DNA of 39,252 nucleotides, from NCBI GenBank assembly GCA_030146405.1, contig JASLBS010000236.1:1-39252 (forward strand). The letters are read 5' to 3'. The notes beneath the pieces were generated by a model. The model had not been told where the DNA came from. It did not search any database and worked only from the letters and a program-made list of their open reading frames with translations. Of this stretch, positions 1 through 8,919 are shown piece by piece. Source of the DNA: Arthrobacter sp. (lineage in GTDB: Bacteria; Actinomycetota; Actinomycetes; Actinomycetales; Micrococcaceae). Position 1 is the first letter of the stretch; each line of letters begins with the position of its first letter. A program made the translations under genes and the position numbers.

Positions 1-1242
1 CTCGAACGCCGCGTGGACCGCGCGCACGGCGTCGTCCAGCAGGTCGGCGCCCGTGACCACGGAGATGCGGATCTCCGACGTCGAGATCATGTCGATGTTC
101 ACGCCGGCGTCGGACAGGGCCCGGAAGAAGCGGTAGGAGACGCCCGGATTCGAACGCATGCCGGCGCCGATCAGCGAGAGCTTGCCGATGCTCTCGTTGT
201 ACTCGACGCTCTCGAAGCCCACCCGGTCCTGCGCTTCGCCGAGTGCGGCGAGGGCCTCGGCGCCGTCGACGATCGGCAGGGTGAAGGAGATGTCCGTGCG
301 GCCCGAACCGTGCGTCGACACGTTCTGCACGATCATGTCGATGTTCGTGTTGGCACCGGCGACGATGCCGAAGATCTCGGCCGCCTTCCCGGGGATGTCG
401 GGCACGCCGACGACGGTGACTTTCGCTTCGGAGCGGTCATGCGCGACACCGGAGATGATGGGCTGTTCCAAGGGTTCTCCCTCTTGAATCTTGATCTGGT
501 CGTCGGGGCTGGGCAGTACCCAGGTCCCCTCGTTGTGGCTGAAGGAGGAGCGGACGTGGAGGGGAACGCCGAAGCGCCGCGCGTACTCGACGCAGCGCAG
601 GTGCAGGATCTTGGCGCCCGACGCAGCCATCTCGAGCATCTCCTCGCTCGAGATGGTGTCGATCTTCTGCGCTGATGCGACCACGCGCGGGTCTGCGGTG
701 TAGACACCGTCGACATCCGTGTAGATCTCGCAGACGTCCGCATCGAGCGCCGCGGCGAGTGCGACGGCGGTGGTGTCGGAACCTCCCCGGCCGAGGGTGG
801 TGATGTCGTTGCTGTCACGGCTCATGCCCTGGAAGCCGGCCACGATGGCGATGTCGCCCTTCTCGATCGCGGTGCGGATCCGGTGCGGTGAGACATCGAT
901 GATGCGGGCCTTGCCGTGGATGGCATCCGTGATCATCCCTGCCTGGCTGCCGGTGAAGGACTGCGCCGACGCTCCGATCCCGTGGATGGCCATGGCGAGC
1001 AGCGCCATCGAGATGCGCTCCCCGGCACTGAGCAGCATGTCCATCTCGCGGGCGTCGGACGACGACGCACTCACCTGGGAGGCGAGATCCAGCAACTCGT
1101 CGGTGCTGTCGCCCATCGCGGAAACGACGACCACCACCTGGTGACCCGCTGCCTGGGTGTCGACCACACGGTGCGCGACGCGCTTGATGCCGTCGGCGTC
1201 GGCAACCGAGGATCCGCCGAATTTCTGGACTATGAGGCTCAT
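1..1242 (-). CDS. lysC: Aspartate kinase, 3' end outside window
   Basis: Catalyses ATP-dependent phosphorylation of L-aspartate, the first step to lysine, threonine, methionine and diaminopimelate for the cell wall. The protein opens with the aspartokinase signature VQKFGGSSVADADGIKR (from residue 5) and has the kinase core to about residue 240, with TTLGRGGSDTTA in the substrate/ATP region. Two ACT regulatory repeats follow (one begins near SGVAHDRSEAKVTVVG; the second includes the GAGMRSNPGVSYRFF and VNIDMISTSEIRISV stretches). The frame is open to base 1, giving 414 residues; the family is usually about 420, so only a few C-terminal residues are missing. I chose ATG at 1242; an in-frame GTG at 1254 is possible and neither has a strong ribosome-binding site. 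Actinobacterial lysC is usually followed by asd, which would lie off the left edge. Feedback control by lysine plus threonine is known for the family, not shown here. Confidence 0.95.
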   Translation of the reverse strand, partial: MSLIVQKFGGSSVADADGIKRVAHRVVDTQAAGHQVVVVVSAMGDSTDELLDLASQVSASSSDAREMDMLLSAGERISMALLAMAIHGIGASAQSFTGSQAGMITDAIHGKARIIDVSPHRIRTAIEKGDIAIVAGFQGMSRDSNDITTLGRGGSDTTAVALAAALDADVCEIYTDVDGVYTADPRVVASAQKIDTISSEEMLEMAASGAKILHLRCVEYARRFGVPLHVRSSFSHNEGTWVLPSPDDQIKIQEGEPLEQPIISGVAHDRSEAKVTVVGVPDIPGKAAEIFGIVAGANTNIDMIVQNVSTHGSGRTDISFTLPIVDGAEALAALGEAQDRVGFESVEYNESIGKLSLIGAGMRSNPGVSYRFFRALSDAGVNIDMISTSEIRISVVTGADLLDDAVRAVHAAFE

Positions 1243-1358
1243 GCACTCGCTCACTGCTGAAGGACGACGGCGGTGGAACATGCCGTTCGGGCTGCGTGGT
1301 CACGGGCGGAGGCACGTGCCCCGAAACCCTCAGGGCGCGGTGATCTCACGCCCGTGCC

Positions 1359-1388
1359 AGTGTAGCGGCGGGCTGATTGCTGTCCCAA
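1359..1388 (-). promoter_or_regulatory. Candidate lysC promoter
   Basis: On the minus strand TTGGGA (1388-1383) and TACACT (1364-1359) are 18 bases apart. Transcription would start near 1352, leaving an untranslated leader of about 110 bases before lysC. The leader holds a perfect 10-bp palindrome GGCACGTGCC (1311-1320). No lysine riboswitch or leader peptide was recognised. Confidence 0.5.
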
Positions 1389-1465
1389 AGTCTGGGTCCG
1401 AATGAGAACCGGACGGGTTCGAGCAGCGCGCCCGGTCTCATGGGGCTGGATGGTCCGGTGTCGCA

Positions 1466-1471
1466 TACCCT
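1466..1471 (+). promoter_or_regulatory. -10 element, likely leaderless start of ABC operon
   Basis: TACCCT fits the actinobacterial TANNNT -10 pattern and is followed by exactly six bases and then ATG at 1478, so the transcript probably begins at the start codon. No convincing -35 is seen. A GGAG lies only one base from the ATG, too close to act as a normal ribosome-binding site. Confidence 0.5.
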
Positions 1472-1477
1472 CGGAGC

Positions 1478-2410
1478 ATGACCAACGAATTCGGGGGGAT
1501 CGTCGTCGAGGGAGTTGCCCGTAGTTTCGGCTCGGTGCAGGCGATCCGCGACATCGATTTCAAGGCCCCACCCGGTGAGGTGACCGCACTGATCGGTCCC
1601 AACGGTTCCGGCAAGACCACGCTGATGCTGATTCTGGCGAGCCTACTGGCGCCCGACTCCGGTACCGTGCGCGTTGCCGGTTTCGACCCCGTGACCCGAC
1701 CGGCCGAGGTTCGGAGCCGGGTGGGATGGATGCCGGACACCCTGGGGACCTGGGACTCCCTGACGGCCGTCGAGGTACTCCGGACCGTGGGTGCCCTGTA
1801 CGGGATGAGCTCCGAGGACCGGTCGCGGCGCACGGACGAGCTGCTGCGGACCGTGAATCTCACCGAGTTCGGGCACCAGGCGGCCCGGGTGCTCTCGCGC
1901 GGACAACAGCAGCGGTTGAGCCTCGCGCGGGCACTGATCCACGATCCCGAGGTGCTCCTGCTCGACGAGCCGGCGTCGGGACTGGATCCGGGTTCACGGG
2001 TCGAGCTACGAACCCTCCTGCGGTCCCTCGCGGAGGCCGGCAAGACCATCGTCGTGTCCAGCCATGTCCTCTCCGAGCTGGACGAGATCGCGGATCGCGC
2101 CGTGTTCGTCAGCCGAGGTCAGTCGGTGAAGAGCCAGACGCTCGACGAGGCCGGCAGCCAGCTGCGCCGCTACTACGTGCAGGCGCAGCCCATGTCCGCC
2201 CTCGCCGACGCGCTTCGGACCCACGGCGTCCGTTTCGACGTGCGCGGTGATTCCCGGCGCGAGGAATTCCTCGTGCAGCTCGGCAGCACCGCGGAAGCCT
2301 CCTGGCTGCTCCGGACGCTGGTGCTGGCCGACGTCGTGGTCACGGCCTTCGCACCTGCCGGTGGTGCCCTCGAGGAGACCTACATGAGCCTGGAGACGGA
2401 CAGACTATGA
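1478..2410 (+). CDS. ABC transporter ATP-binding protein
   Basis: Nucleotide-binding subunit of an ABC-2-type exporter, acting at the inner face of the membrane. Visible motifs: Walker A GPNGSGKTT (residues 40-48), signature LSRGQ (139-143), Walker B LLLLDEP with D163 and E164, and the switch histidine in VVSSH. The 310-residue length matches drug or peptide exporter ATPases of the CcmA type. The C-terminal part after about residue 215 is a substrate-specific or regulatory extension found in such subunits. The stop overlaps the start of the permease gene in ATGA (2407-2410), so the two are translationally coupled. The substrate cannot be read from sequence. Confidence 0.92.
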   Translation: MTNEFGGIVVEGVARSFGSVQAIRDIDFKAPPGEVTALIGPNGSGKTTLMLILASLLAPDSGTVRVAGFDPVTRPAEVRSRVGWMPDTLGTWDSLTAVEVLRTVGALYGMSSEDRSRRTDELLRTVNLTEFGHQAARVLSRGQQQRLSLARALIHDPEVLLLDEPASGLDPGSRVELRTLLRSLAEAGKTIVVSSHVLSELDEIADRAVFVSRGQSVKSQTLDEAGSQLRRYYVQAQPMSALADALRTHGVRFDVRGDSRREEFLVQLGSTAEASWLLRTLVLADVVVTAFAPAGGALEETYMSLETDRL

Positions 2411-3549
2411 GCACAGCAACGCAATCACCGGCACCTCGACCCACCCCGACCACTGCACTGCCGTTCTGGTCGGCCGTGCGGACCGTCTTCGTCCTCGAGA
2501 CCAGGCAGCGCCTGCGCGGCAAGGGCTGGTACTGGATGCTCGGCACCTGGTTCGTGGTGATCGGCTTCATCTTCGTCCTCGCGGCCACCTACCTCGGCAG
2601 CAGTATCAACGAGGGTGGCATCCTCTTCGACCTGGTCCTGGGCTTCGTCCTGCTCTTCGGGCTGCTCGTGGCCCCTGGACTGTCCGCCAACGCGGTGAAC
2701 GGTGACCGGGCGGGCGGCACGCTCGCCATTCTCCAGGTGACGCTGCTGACTCCCGGGCAGCTCCTGGTGGGGAAGTGGCTGGCGTCCTGGACGGGCTCGC
2801 TCGCGTTCCTGGTCCTCAGCACACCGTTCATCTTCTGGGCTCTCACCCTCGGCGGCGTGGGCGGTGGGGTGGCCCTCGTCTCGCTCGTGATGCTGGCGAT
2901 CGAACTGGGTGTGATCTGCGCCCTCGGTGTGGGGGTGTCCGCACTCGCCGACCGTCCCCTGTTCTCGATCGTCAGCACCTACATGATGGTGGCTCTGCTG
3001 GCGATCGGGACCGTGATCGTGTACGCGCTGAGCGCCGCCCTGACAGCCGAGCCGCGGACCGTGACGACCTCCTACTACAGCTACCCCGAATCCGCTTATC
3101 TGGAGGACGGCAGCGTCGATGAGAGCGCCGAGCTGGTGTGCTACACGCAGTCCTATACAGCCGACGTCGCGCACACCGAGTACATCGCCTGGCTCCTTGC
3201 GGCCAACCCGTTCGTGGTCGTGGCCGACGCGGTGCCGTACAGCTACGAGGACGAGCCGGTGGAGGACTCGGCGGTCCCGGACCTCGCATCTCTGAACAGC
3301 GGGAGTTCCTACTCGCCGGGGGTCCTGGAGTCCGTCAGCCAGCTGGTGCGGGAGGCCCAGGCCGGCGAGGATCTGGAGGTCACGTGTGAGGAGGCCCGGC
3401 AGGGAATGCGACGGCTCCCGCAGGGTACTCCGATCTGGCCGCTCGGCCTCGGACTGCAGGTCCTCCTCGCGGTTGGGCTCCTGCTGGTGGGCAGGCGGCG
3501 CCTGACCATGCCGGCGAAGCGCCTGGCGCAGGGTACCCGCATCGCCTGA
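2407..3549 (+). CDS. ABC-2 type transporter permease
   Basis: Membrane partner of the preceding ATPase. Hydrophobic segments lie near residues 43-63, 73-95, 128-148, 152-175, 182-212 and 343-362. The most distinctive part is a large loop, about residues 216-342, between the fifth and sixth segments; it is acidic and tyrosine-rich and contains two cysteines (C245, C327) that could form a disulfide if the loop is outside the cell. The N-terminal 20 residues are Pro/Thr-rich and probably cytoplasmic and disordered. The start overlaps the ATPase stop by four bases. The loop is larger than in the simplest ABC-2 permeases and may be the part that contacts the exported substrate (inference). Confidence 0.88.
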   Translation: MSTATQSPAPRPTPTTALPFWSAVRTVFVLETRQRLRGKGWYWMLGTWFVVIGFIFVLAATYLGSSINEGGILFDLVLGFVLLFGLLVAPGLSANAVNGDRAGGTLAILQVTLLTPGQLLVGKWLASWTGSLAFLVLSTPFIFWALTLGGVGGGVALVSLVMLAIELGVICALGVGVSALADRPLFSIVSTYMMVALLAIGTVIVYALSAALTAEPRTVTTSYYSYPESAYLEDGSVDESAELVCYTQSYTADVAHTEYIAWLLAANPFVVVADAVPYSYEDEPVEDSAVPDLASLNSGSSYSPGVLESVSQLVREAQAGEDLEVTCEEARQGMRRLPQGTPIWPLGLGLQVLLAVGLLLVGRRRLTMPAKRLAQGTRIA

Positions 3550-3569
3550 TCAGGGGCCGACGAGGGGCG

Positions 3570-3583
3570 TCGCCCTTCGGCGA
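3570..3583. terminator. Weak hairpin between convergent genes
   Basis: TCGCC-CTTC-GGCGA can form a 5-bp stem in the 56-bp space between the convergent permease and recR genes. It has no T-run, so a terminator role is only a possibility. Confidence 0.25.
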
Positions 3584-3605
3584 TCCCGCCGTGCCAGAAC
3601 CAGGA

Positions 3606-4202
3606 TCAGGACATGGCACGGCGCCCCTCGAAGGCTCGGCCCAGGGTCACCTCGTCCGCGTACTCCAGGTCCCCGCCCACCGGGAGGCCCGAGGCGAGGC
3701 GCGTGACCGGAATGCCGATGGTCTTGAGCATGCGGACCAGGTAGGTGGCCGTCGCCTCTCCCTCCAGGTTGGGGTCCGTGGCGATGATGATCTCCTCGAT
3801 CTGCGAATCGGAGAGGCGGGCGAGAAGTTCCCGGATGCGCAGCTGGTCCGGTCCCACACCGGCGATCGGGTTGATGGCTCCCCCGAGCACGTGGTACCTG
3901 CCGCGGAAGGAGCGCGTGCGTTCCACGGCGATGACGTCCTTGGACTCCTCGACCACGCAGATCATGCTCGGGTCACGGCGGGGGTCCCTGCAGATGGCGC
4001 AGAGATCCTGCTCCGCGACATTGCCGCAGACGGTACAGAACTTCACGCGTTCCTTGACCGTGGTGATGGCGGTGACAAGACGCCGCATGTCCTCGCCGTC
4101 CGCCTCCAGGATGTGGAATGCGAGACGCTGGGCAGATTTGGGCCCTACGCCGGGGAGGCGTCCGAGCTCGTCGATCAGCTCCTGGACTGCGCCTTCGTAC
4201 AC
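3606..4202 (-). CDS. recR: Recombination mediator RecR
   Basis: RecR works with RecF and RecO to load RecA at single-stranded gaps during recombinational repair. The 198-residue protein has the full family layout: an N-terminal helix-hairpin-helix with GVGPKSAQRLAFH (residues 18-30), a four-cysteine zinc finger (C56, C59, C68, C71), a Toprim domain from about residue 78 to 170 and the C-terminal Walker-B-like GLPVGGDLEYADEVTLG segment. The start is GTG at 4202, preceded by AGAGGA at a normal distance. It lies 154 bp downstream of dnaX on the same strand; the ybaB/ebfC gene that often sits between dnaX and recR is absent. No gene is visible in that 154-bp space. Confidence 0.96.
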   Translation of the reverse strand: MYEGAVQELIDELGRLPGVGPKSAQRLAFHILEADGEDMRRLVTAITTVKERVKFCTVCGNVAEQDLCAICRDPRRDPSMICVVEESKDVIAVERTRSFRGRYHVLGGAINPIAGVGPDQLRIRELLARLSDSQIEEIIIATDPNLEGEATATYLVRMLKTIGIPVTRLASGLPVGGDLEYADEVTLGRAFEGRRAMS

Positions 4203-4356
4203 GATCGTTCCTCTTCTGCTGTCCGATGGCGGTGCTGCCGATGCGCCCGCCGTGAATTGCCGCCGGCCCTCCTCAGCTCACCGGCGGAAGGGCACGCCCT
4301 CCATTGTCCGCCCTGCAGCGCCCGGGCCGGCGCGAGCAGCTCCGAAGTGCCGTGAT

Positions 4357-7300
4357 CTACTGCCCGTTGGTGCTGCGTTCCTCGATCAGGCGGCCGTTGA
4401 GAATCCGTTCGATCGCCGTACGTCCCACGAGGCCGGAGTCCTCGAGTGTCTCGTCATCGGCGCTCGGCTCGTCCTCGATGAACCGGAGATCGACGGCGCC
4501 CCGAGCAGCAGCGGCTTCCTCGGTCCGCTTCCGATCGGCCTCGTCGAGGAGCTGCTGGTAGCGGCTGACCGGTTTCCGGTGCGCGTTCCCATCGGGCTCC
4601 GGCCGCGACTGTTCCCCACCGGCTGCTCCACCTGCTGTCGCAGGATCGACTGCCACCGAGGCCACGGCCGGTGTCCCCACGCGGGAAGGAGAAGCCCCGG
4701 CGGGAGCGCGGCCCTGGGCAGGAGCAGGCGGCTCCTGGGTGGGAACCCCGGCCGTCCGTACGTCGTCCTGCACCGGCGACCCGATGAAATGGGGTATGCC
4801 CCGAGCCTGCTCATTCGAGGTGGGCTCGGTCGGCGAGGACACCGACGGCTCGGGTGAGGGGTTCGCGCCGTCGGTGTCCGGGCTCCAGACCACCGAGCGC
4901 GAGGAGCGGGGGACCGGCTGGGCCGGATCGTCCTGCCTCGCTGGACTGTTCTGGCGCACCTGTGGTCCCCGGTTCTCCGGAGCTCCTCGAGGGTCCGGAA
5001 CCACTCCACGGTTCCGCGGGTCCTGCTGCCCCTGACTGCCTCGCTGGGCCGCTTCCGTGCGCGAGGGGGCGCGTGTGGAACCGTGCCGTGGTTCCCGCTC
5101 TTCCCCTACGGGCGCTGTACGGCGCTCCGCCGGATCCTCGGGTACCGAGTCCCAGCCGGGGCCGGGATCGAAGGCTTCCTCCGGAGGCTCGACGAGTGCC
5201 CAGGAATCGTCGGACATGGAGGGGTTCCAGGCACTGACCGCTTCCGGCACAGCCTCGCTACCGCCTGCAGCCTGACGGTCCGCAGGTGCCGCGTGGGTCG
5301 CAGGCGGCCTGGGAGGCGTGCTCGGGCGGGATGGGGCCGAGGGCCGGGGAGCATCCGCCTTCGCTCCCCGTCCGCCGGCGGTATGGCTACCGGTGCGGGA
5401 GCGATCGGGGGACGGAACGTTGCACTGCTCGGATGTGTCGACGGCAGGTGCACGCTGCGTGCGCGGTTCCGGGAGGGCCTCCCGCTGAGCGGCAAGCCGC
5501 TGTCCGGGTGCAGTGGCCTCGGGTGTTGCCGGTGGCACCTCCCGCTGCGCCACCGTCCGCTGTCCGGGCGCAGTGGCATCCGGAGCGTCCGGTGTTGCCG
5601 GGTTCACCGGCAGGGTTCCCCGCTGTTCGGGCATGCCCTGTGCCGGGCGGGCCGGAGCCTCCGGAACCTGGCTGCCGGGACGGCCGGACGGCACGGAGGA
5701 AGCAGGGCCCGGGGTACTGTCCCGGGCCGGCTGGCTAGCCGGTACTTTTGGGCCCGACTCACCCGACCCGCCGGCGTCGTGCATCGCCTCGATGGAACAG
5801 GTGAGACCCAGCACCGTATGGATCGCCTGTTTCAGGTTGTCCAGGTGCGGGCCGCGCTGGAAGCCGATGGCGTTGCCCTGGTTGACGAAGGCGAGCACCA
5901 GCTGGTTGCCCTCGAAGGAGCGCGGCTTCGCCGAGACGTTGACGATCAACCAGGTGGCGCGCTTGATCTTGGCCACCTCGTCCATGATCTCCGGCCATGC
6001 CCTGCGGACCATCTCGATGTTGCCGCTCGAGGGAGAGGACTGCTCCGGTGTCCGTCCGACGTCGGGGCCGGTGCGCTGCGGTTCCTTCACAGGATCTGCG
6101 GGGAACGGCGGAGCTGCGGGGGACGGCGACCCGGGAGAACGCTGCACCCCGGAGGTGTCCGCCGGCGACGACGGAGCGGGGCGCTGCTCGTTCGTCGGAC
6201 CAGCTGACGTCCGTGAGGGCGCCGGGGCATCGGCCCGGGGGCCGGACCAGGCGTCCTCCACACTGTCGGCCAGCTCGTCGGTGGCGCTGCCGGCTCGGTC
6301 GGGGAGTGGCTGCTTCCGGGCTTCGTCGCCCTGCGCTGACGGGTCTGCCGGCTGCCGCGGTTCCTCGGGTGCAGTGCCCTCAGCAGGGGACTGCGGGGGT
6401 TGCGCGGCGGGGACGGCGGGCCCGGATGGTGCGGACGGAGGTGCCGCGGGGCTCGGATCAGCGAAGGCGGAGTCCGTGGAGACACCCCAGCTCCCACCCC
6501 AGTCCGGGGAGGAATCCGCGGTGGAGGGTCGGGAGGACGGGCGGCCACCGGAGGGAGCCGCTGCGTTCGGGGCAGGCGAACCGGAGGTGTCGGGGGCCGA
6601 TGATGTCGGGGCGGTGGCGGGGAGGGACCAGCGTGCAGCGGCCTCCTCGGCGTTCCGAGGGACATCGAGGCGGGGCCGGGCCGGTGCCTTCGGTGCCTCC
6701 ACCGCTTCTGCCGACGGTGCCTCGGCGGGGGTGCCGGCGGCGTACTCGAGCCGGCGCTCGATGCGGTCCACGCGGGCCAGCGTGCCGCGGACACTGGCGT
6801 CCGCCGCGGGAAGGAGGAGCCGCGCGCAGAGCAGTTCCAGGTGCAGCCTCGGGGACGTGGCGCCGGTCATCTCCGTGAGCGCGGTGTTGGTGACATCCGC
6901 CGCCCGTGACAGCTCCCCCGCACCGAGCTGGGTGGCTTGCGTGCGCATGCGGTTGAGCTGGTCGTCAGGGACGCCACGCAGGATGGACGCGGCCCCCTCG
7001 GGGACGGCGTTGATGACGATCAGGTCCCGGAAGCGCTCGAGCAGATCCTCCACGAATCGTCGGGGGTCGTGTCCGGTCTGGATCACTCGATCGACGGCGT
7101 TGAACACCGTACCGGCATCATCCGCGGCCATCGACTCGACCACGTCGTCGAGGAGCGTGGCGTGCGTGTAGCCGAGCAGGGAGACGGCGAGCTCGTAGTC
7201 GAGGCCGTTCTCACCCGCTCCTGCCATCAGCTGATCCAGGACGGACAGCGAATCGCGCACCGAACCACCACCGGCGCGGATCACGAGCGAGAGCACGCCC

Positions 7301-7902
7301 GGTGCCACCGGCACGTTCTCCTGCCGGCACAGCTGCTCCAGGTACTCCATCAGCGGCTCGGGTGGAACCAGCCGGAACGGATAGTGGTGCGTGCGGGACC
7401 GGATGGTACCGATCACCTTGTCCGGCTCGGTGGTCGCGAAGATGAAGAGGATGTGCTCCGGCGGCTCCTCCACGATCTTCAGCAGGGCGTTGAAGCCGGC
7501 GGACGTGACCATGTGGGCCTCGTCGATGATGAAGATCTTGTAGCGGTCGCGGACCGGCGCGAAGGTGGCGCGTTCACGGAGATCGCGGGCGTCGTCCACA
7601 CCACCGTGGCTGGCAGCGTCGATCTCGATGACGTCCAGGCTGCCGGAGCCGTTGCGGGCCAATGCCACGCAGCTGTCGCAGGTGCCGCACGGGGTGGAGG
7701 TGGGGCCCTGGGCGCAATTCAGGCACCGGGCGAGGATGCGGGCCGACGTGGTCTTCCCGCATCCACGCGGGCCGGAGAAGAGGTAGGCGTGGTTGATACG
7801 GTCCTTGTCGATGGCCGCCATCAGCGGTGCAGTGACATGCTCCTGGCCGATGACGTCCGCGAAGGTCTCGGGACGGTAGCGGCGGTAGAGGGCTGTACTC
7901 AC
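4357..7902 (-). CDS. dnaX: DNA polymerase III subunit gamma/tau, long form
   Basis: Clamp-loader ATPase that loads the beta clamp and, as tau, tethers polymerase cores at the fork. Residues 1-390 are the AAA+ core: Walker A GPRGCGKT (44-51), zinc cysteines C60/C63/C72/C75/C78, Walker B IIDEAH (125-130), sensor FATTEP (155-160) and an arginine-finger RSR near 168-170. After about residue 395 comes a very long Pro/Ala/Ser-rich, probably disordered, region, broken by a folded tau-like segment near 627-705 (starts NIEMVRRAWPEIMDEVAKI). The last about 75 residues, from SRYQQLLDEA to the end, look ordered again. At 1181 residues it is about twice the length of the mycobacterial protein. GTG start at 7902 overlaps the gluQRS stop (GTGA). 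No slippery frameshift site was recognised, so a single long product is expected. Confidence 0.95.
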   Translation of the reverse strand: MSTALYRRYRPETFADVIGQEHVTAPLMAAIDKDRINHAYLFSGPRGCGKTTSARILARCLNCAQGPTSTPCGTCDSCVALARNGSGSLDVIEIDAASHGGVDDARDLRERATFAPVRDRYKIFIIDEAHMVTSAGFNALLKIVEEPPEHILFIFATTEPDKVIGTIRSRTHHYPFRLVPPEPLMEYLEQLCRQENVPVAPGVLSLVIRAGGGSVRDSLSVLDQLMAGAGENGLDYELAVSLLGYTHATLLDDVVESMAADDAGTVFNAVDRVIQTGHDPRRFVEDLLERFRDLIVINAVPEGAASILRGVPDDQLNRMRTQATQLGAGELSRAADVTNTALTEMTGATSPRLHLELLCARLLLPAADASVRGTLARVDRIERRLEYAAGTPAEAPSAEAVEAPKAPARPRLDVPRNAEEAAARWSLPATAPTSSAPDTSGSPAPNAAAPSGGRPSSRPSTADSSPDWGGSWGVSTDSAFADPSPAAPPSAPSGPAVPAAQPPQSPAEGTAPEEPRQPADPSAQGDEARKQPLPDRAGSATDELADSVEDAWSGPRADAPAPSRTSAGPTNEQRPAPSSPADTSGVQRSPGSPSPAAPPFPADPVKEPQRTGPDVGRTPEQSSPSSGNIEMVRRAWPEIMDEVAKIKRATWLIVNVSAKPRSFEGNQLVLAFVNQGNAIGFQRGPHLDNLKQAIHTVLGLTCSIEAMHDAGGSGESGPKVPASQPARDSTPGPASSVPSGRPGSQVPEAPARPAQGMPEQRGTLPVNPATPDAPDATAPGQRTVAQREVPPATPEATAPGQRLAAQREALPEPRTQRAPAVDTSEQCNVPSPDRSRTGSHTAGGRGAKADAPRPSAPSRPSTPPRPPATHAAPADRQAAGGSEAVPEAVSAWNPSMSDDSWALVEPPEEAFDPGPGWDSVPEDPAERRTAPVGEEREPRHGSTRAPSRTEAAQRGSQGQQDPRNRGVVPDPRGAPENRGPQVRQNSPARQDDPAQPVPRSSRSVVWSPDTDGANPSPEPSVSSPTEPTSNEQARGIPHFIGSPVQDDVRTAGVPTQEPPAPAQGRAPAGASPSRVGTPAVASVAVDPATAGGAAGGEQSRPEPDGNAHRKPVSRYQQLLDEADRKRTEEAAAARGAVDLRFIEDEPSADDETLEDSGLVGRTAIERILNGRLIEERSTNGQ
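5479..5601. repeat. Imperfect direct repeat inside dnaX
   Basis: Two diverged copies of a roughly 60-bp unit, about 5479-5532 and 5538-5601, share CCTCCCGCTG, CCGCTGTCCGGG, GCAGTGGC and GGTGTTGCCGG blocks. In the protein they give the repeated words APGQR and AQRE in the disordered tail. A third, more diverged copy may follow. Likely low-complexity expansion. Confidence 0.6.
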
Positions 7903-8852
7903 GGAGAAACCTTATCGGTTGATGCTGACGGTTTACCTGCCGGTCCGGCAGGGGTGGAGGACAGGACCGCCGAATCCACGACCCACGGTTCCCGGGGTAG
8001 CGCCTCCGGTGTGAACACCCCGAGCGCTTCGTCCAACGAGGCGCCGGGAAGTCCGAGGGACGTGAGAATGAGGTGCAGCACCATCGGTGGGGTCCAGCCC
8101 AGTGCGCCGAGGTCCTCCAGTGTCACAGCGCCGTCCCGTTTTGCCAAGCGGCGTCCCTCCCCGCTGACAGCGAGGGGAACGTGCGCGTAGGTGGGAACTT
8201 CCAGGCCCAGCAGCGAGGCGAGGTAGGCCTGCCGGGGAGCCGATTCGAGGAGGTCGTCCCCCCGCACCACCTGGTCGATCCCGTCGGCGCCGTCGTCCAC
8301 CACCACGGCGAGGTTGTAGGCGATCACGCCGTCGTTCCGTCGGAGCACGACATCGTCCACGGGACCTTGGACCGGACCTGCGAGGAGGTCCGCGATGACC
8401 CAGGTGTCCACCTCGGAGCGCAGGCGGAGGGCAGGAGGGCGCAGTGCGCGGCGTCGACCACGTTCCTCGGCGCCCAGGTTCCGGCAGGTCCCCGGGTAGA
8501 AGCCGGGGCGTCCATGCGGCGCGCTCGCAGCCTCCGCCACGTCCCGCCGGGTGCAGAAGCACTCGTACAGGAGTCCCCGTTCGCCGAGGGTGTCCAGCGC
8601 CCCCACGTACCGGGCGTACTGCTCGCTCTGCCGGACCACGGGGCGGTCGGCGGTCAGGCCCAGCGCTGCCAGTTCCGCGAGCTGCTCGGCTTCGGCGCCT
8701 GCGCGCACGCGGTCAAGGTCCTCGACCCGCAGCAGGAAGCGCCGTCCGGTGGAACGGGCGAAGAGCCAGGCGAGGACGGCGGTGCGGAGGTTGCCGAGGT
8801 GCAGTTGCCCGGACGGGCTCGGAGCGAACCGGCCGGCACCGTGGTGTGTCAC
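7899..8852 (-). CDS. gluQ: Glutamyl-Q tRNA(Asp) synthetase
   Basis: Paralogue of the glutamyl-tRNA synthetase catalytic domain that attaches glutamate to queuosine at position 34 of tRNA(Asp). With the GTG start at 8852 it is 317 residues and lacks the anticodon-binding domain. It shows RFAPSPSG and the HIGH-type HLGN (residues 18-21), the zinc ligands C98, C100, Y119 and C123 (pattern CxC...YxxxC typical of GluQRS) and a KMSKS-like LAKRD. The start is chosen because AGGAGG lies seven bases upstream of this GTG and the conserved domain begins at once; an upstream in-frame ATG at 8930 would run into the SRP RNA gene. It overlaps dnaX by four bases, so the two are probably co-transcribed. The C-terminal 25 residues are Pro/Ser-rich. 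Confidence 0.9.
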   Translation of the reverse strand: MTHHGAGRFAPSPSGQLHLGNLRTAVLAWLFARSTGRRFLLRVEDLDRVRAGAEAEQLAELAALGLTADRPVVRQSEQYARYVGALDTLGERGLLYECFCTRRDVAEAASAPHGRPGFYPGTCRNLGAEERGRRRALRPPALRLRSEVDTWVIADLLAGPVQGPVDDVVLRRNDGVIAYNLAVVVDDGADGIDQVVRGDDLLESAPRQAYLASLLGLEVPTYAHVPLAVSGEGRRLAKRDGAVTLEDLGALGWTPPMVLHLILTSLGLPGASLDEALGVFTPEALPREPWVVDSAVLSSTPAGPAGKPSASTDKVSP

Positions 8853-8919
8853 CCTCGGCCCTCCTGCCCCGCTCGCGCCCGCCACCCGGTCCTGGGAAAG
8901 GGCCCGGTTCTTAAAAGTA

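Noticed and set aside
13..1260. Plus-strand open frames over lysC
   Set aside because: The minus strand encodes a clear aspartate kinase through the whole region.
1243..1477. Lysine riboswitch or T-box in front of lysC
   Set aside because: No conserved riboswitch core or T-box sequence could be recognised in the leader.
5083..8190. Long plus-strand open frames opposite dnaX and gluQRS
   Set aside because: They are low-complexity translations of the Pro/Ala-rich dnaX tail and core on the wrong strand.
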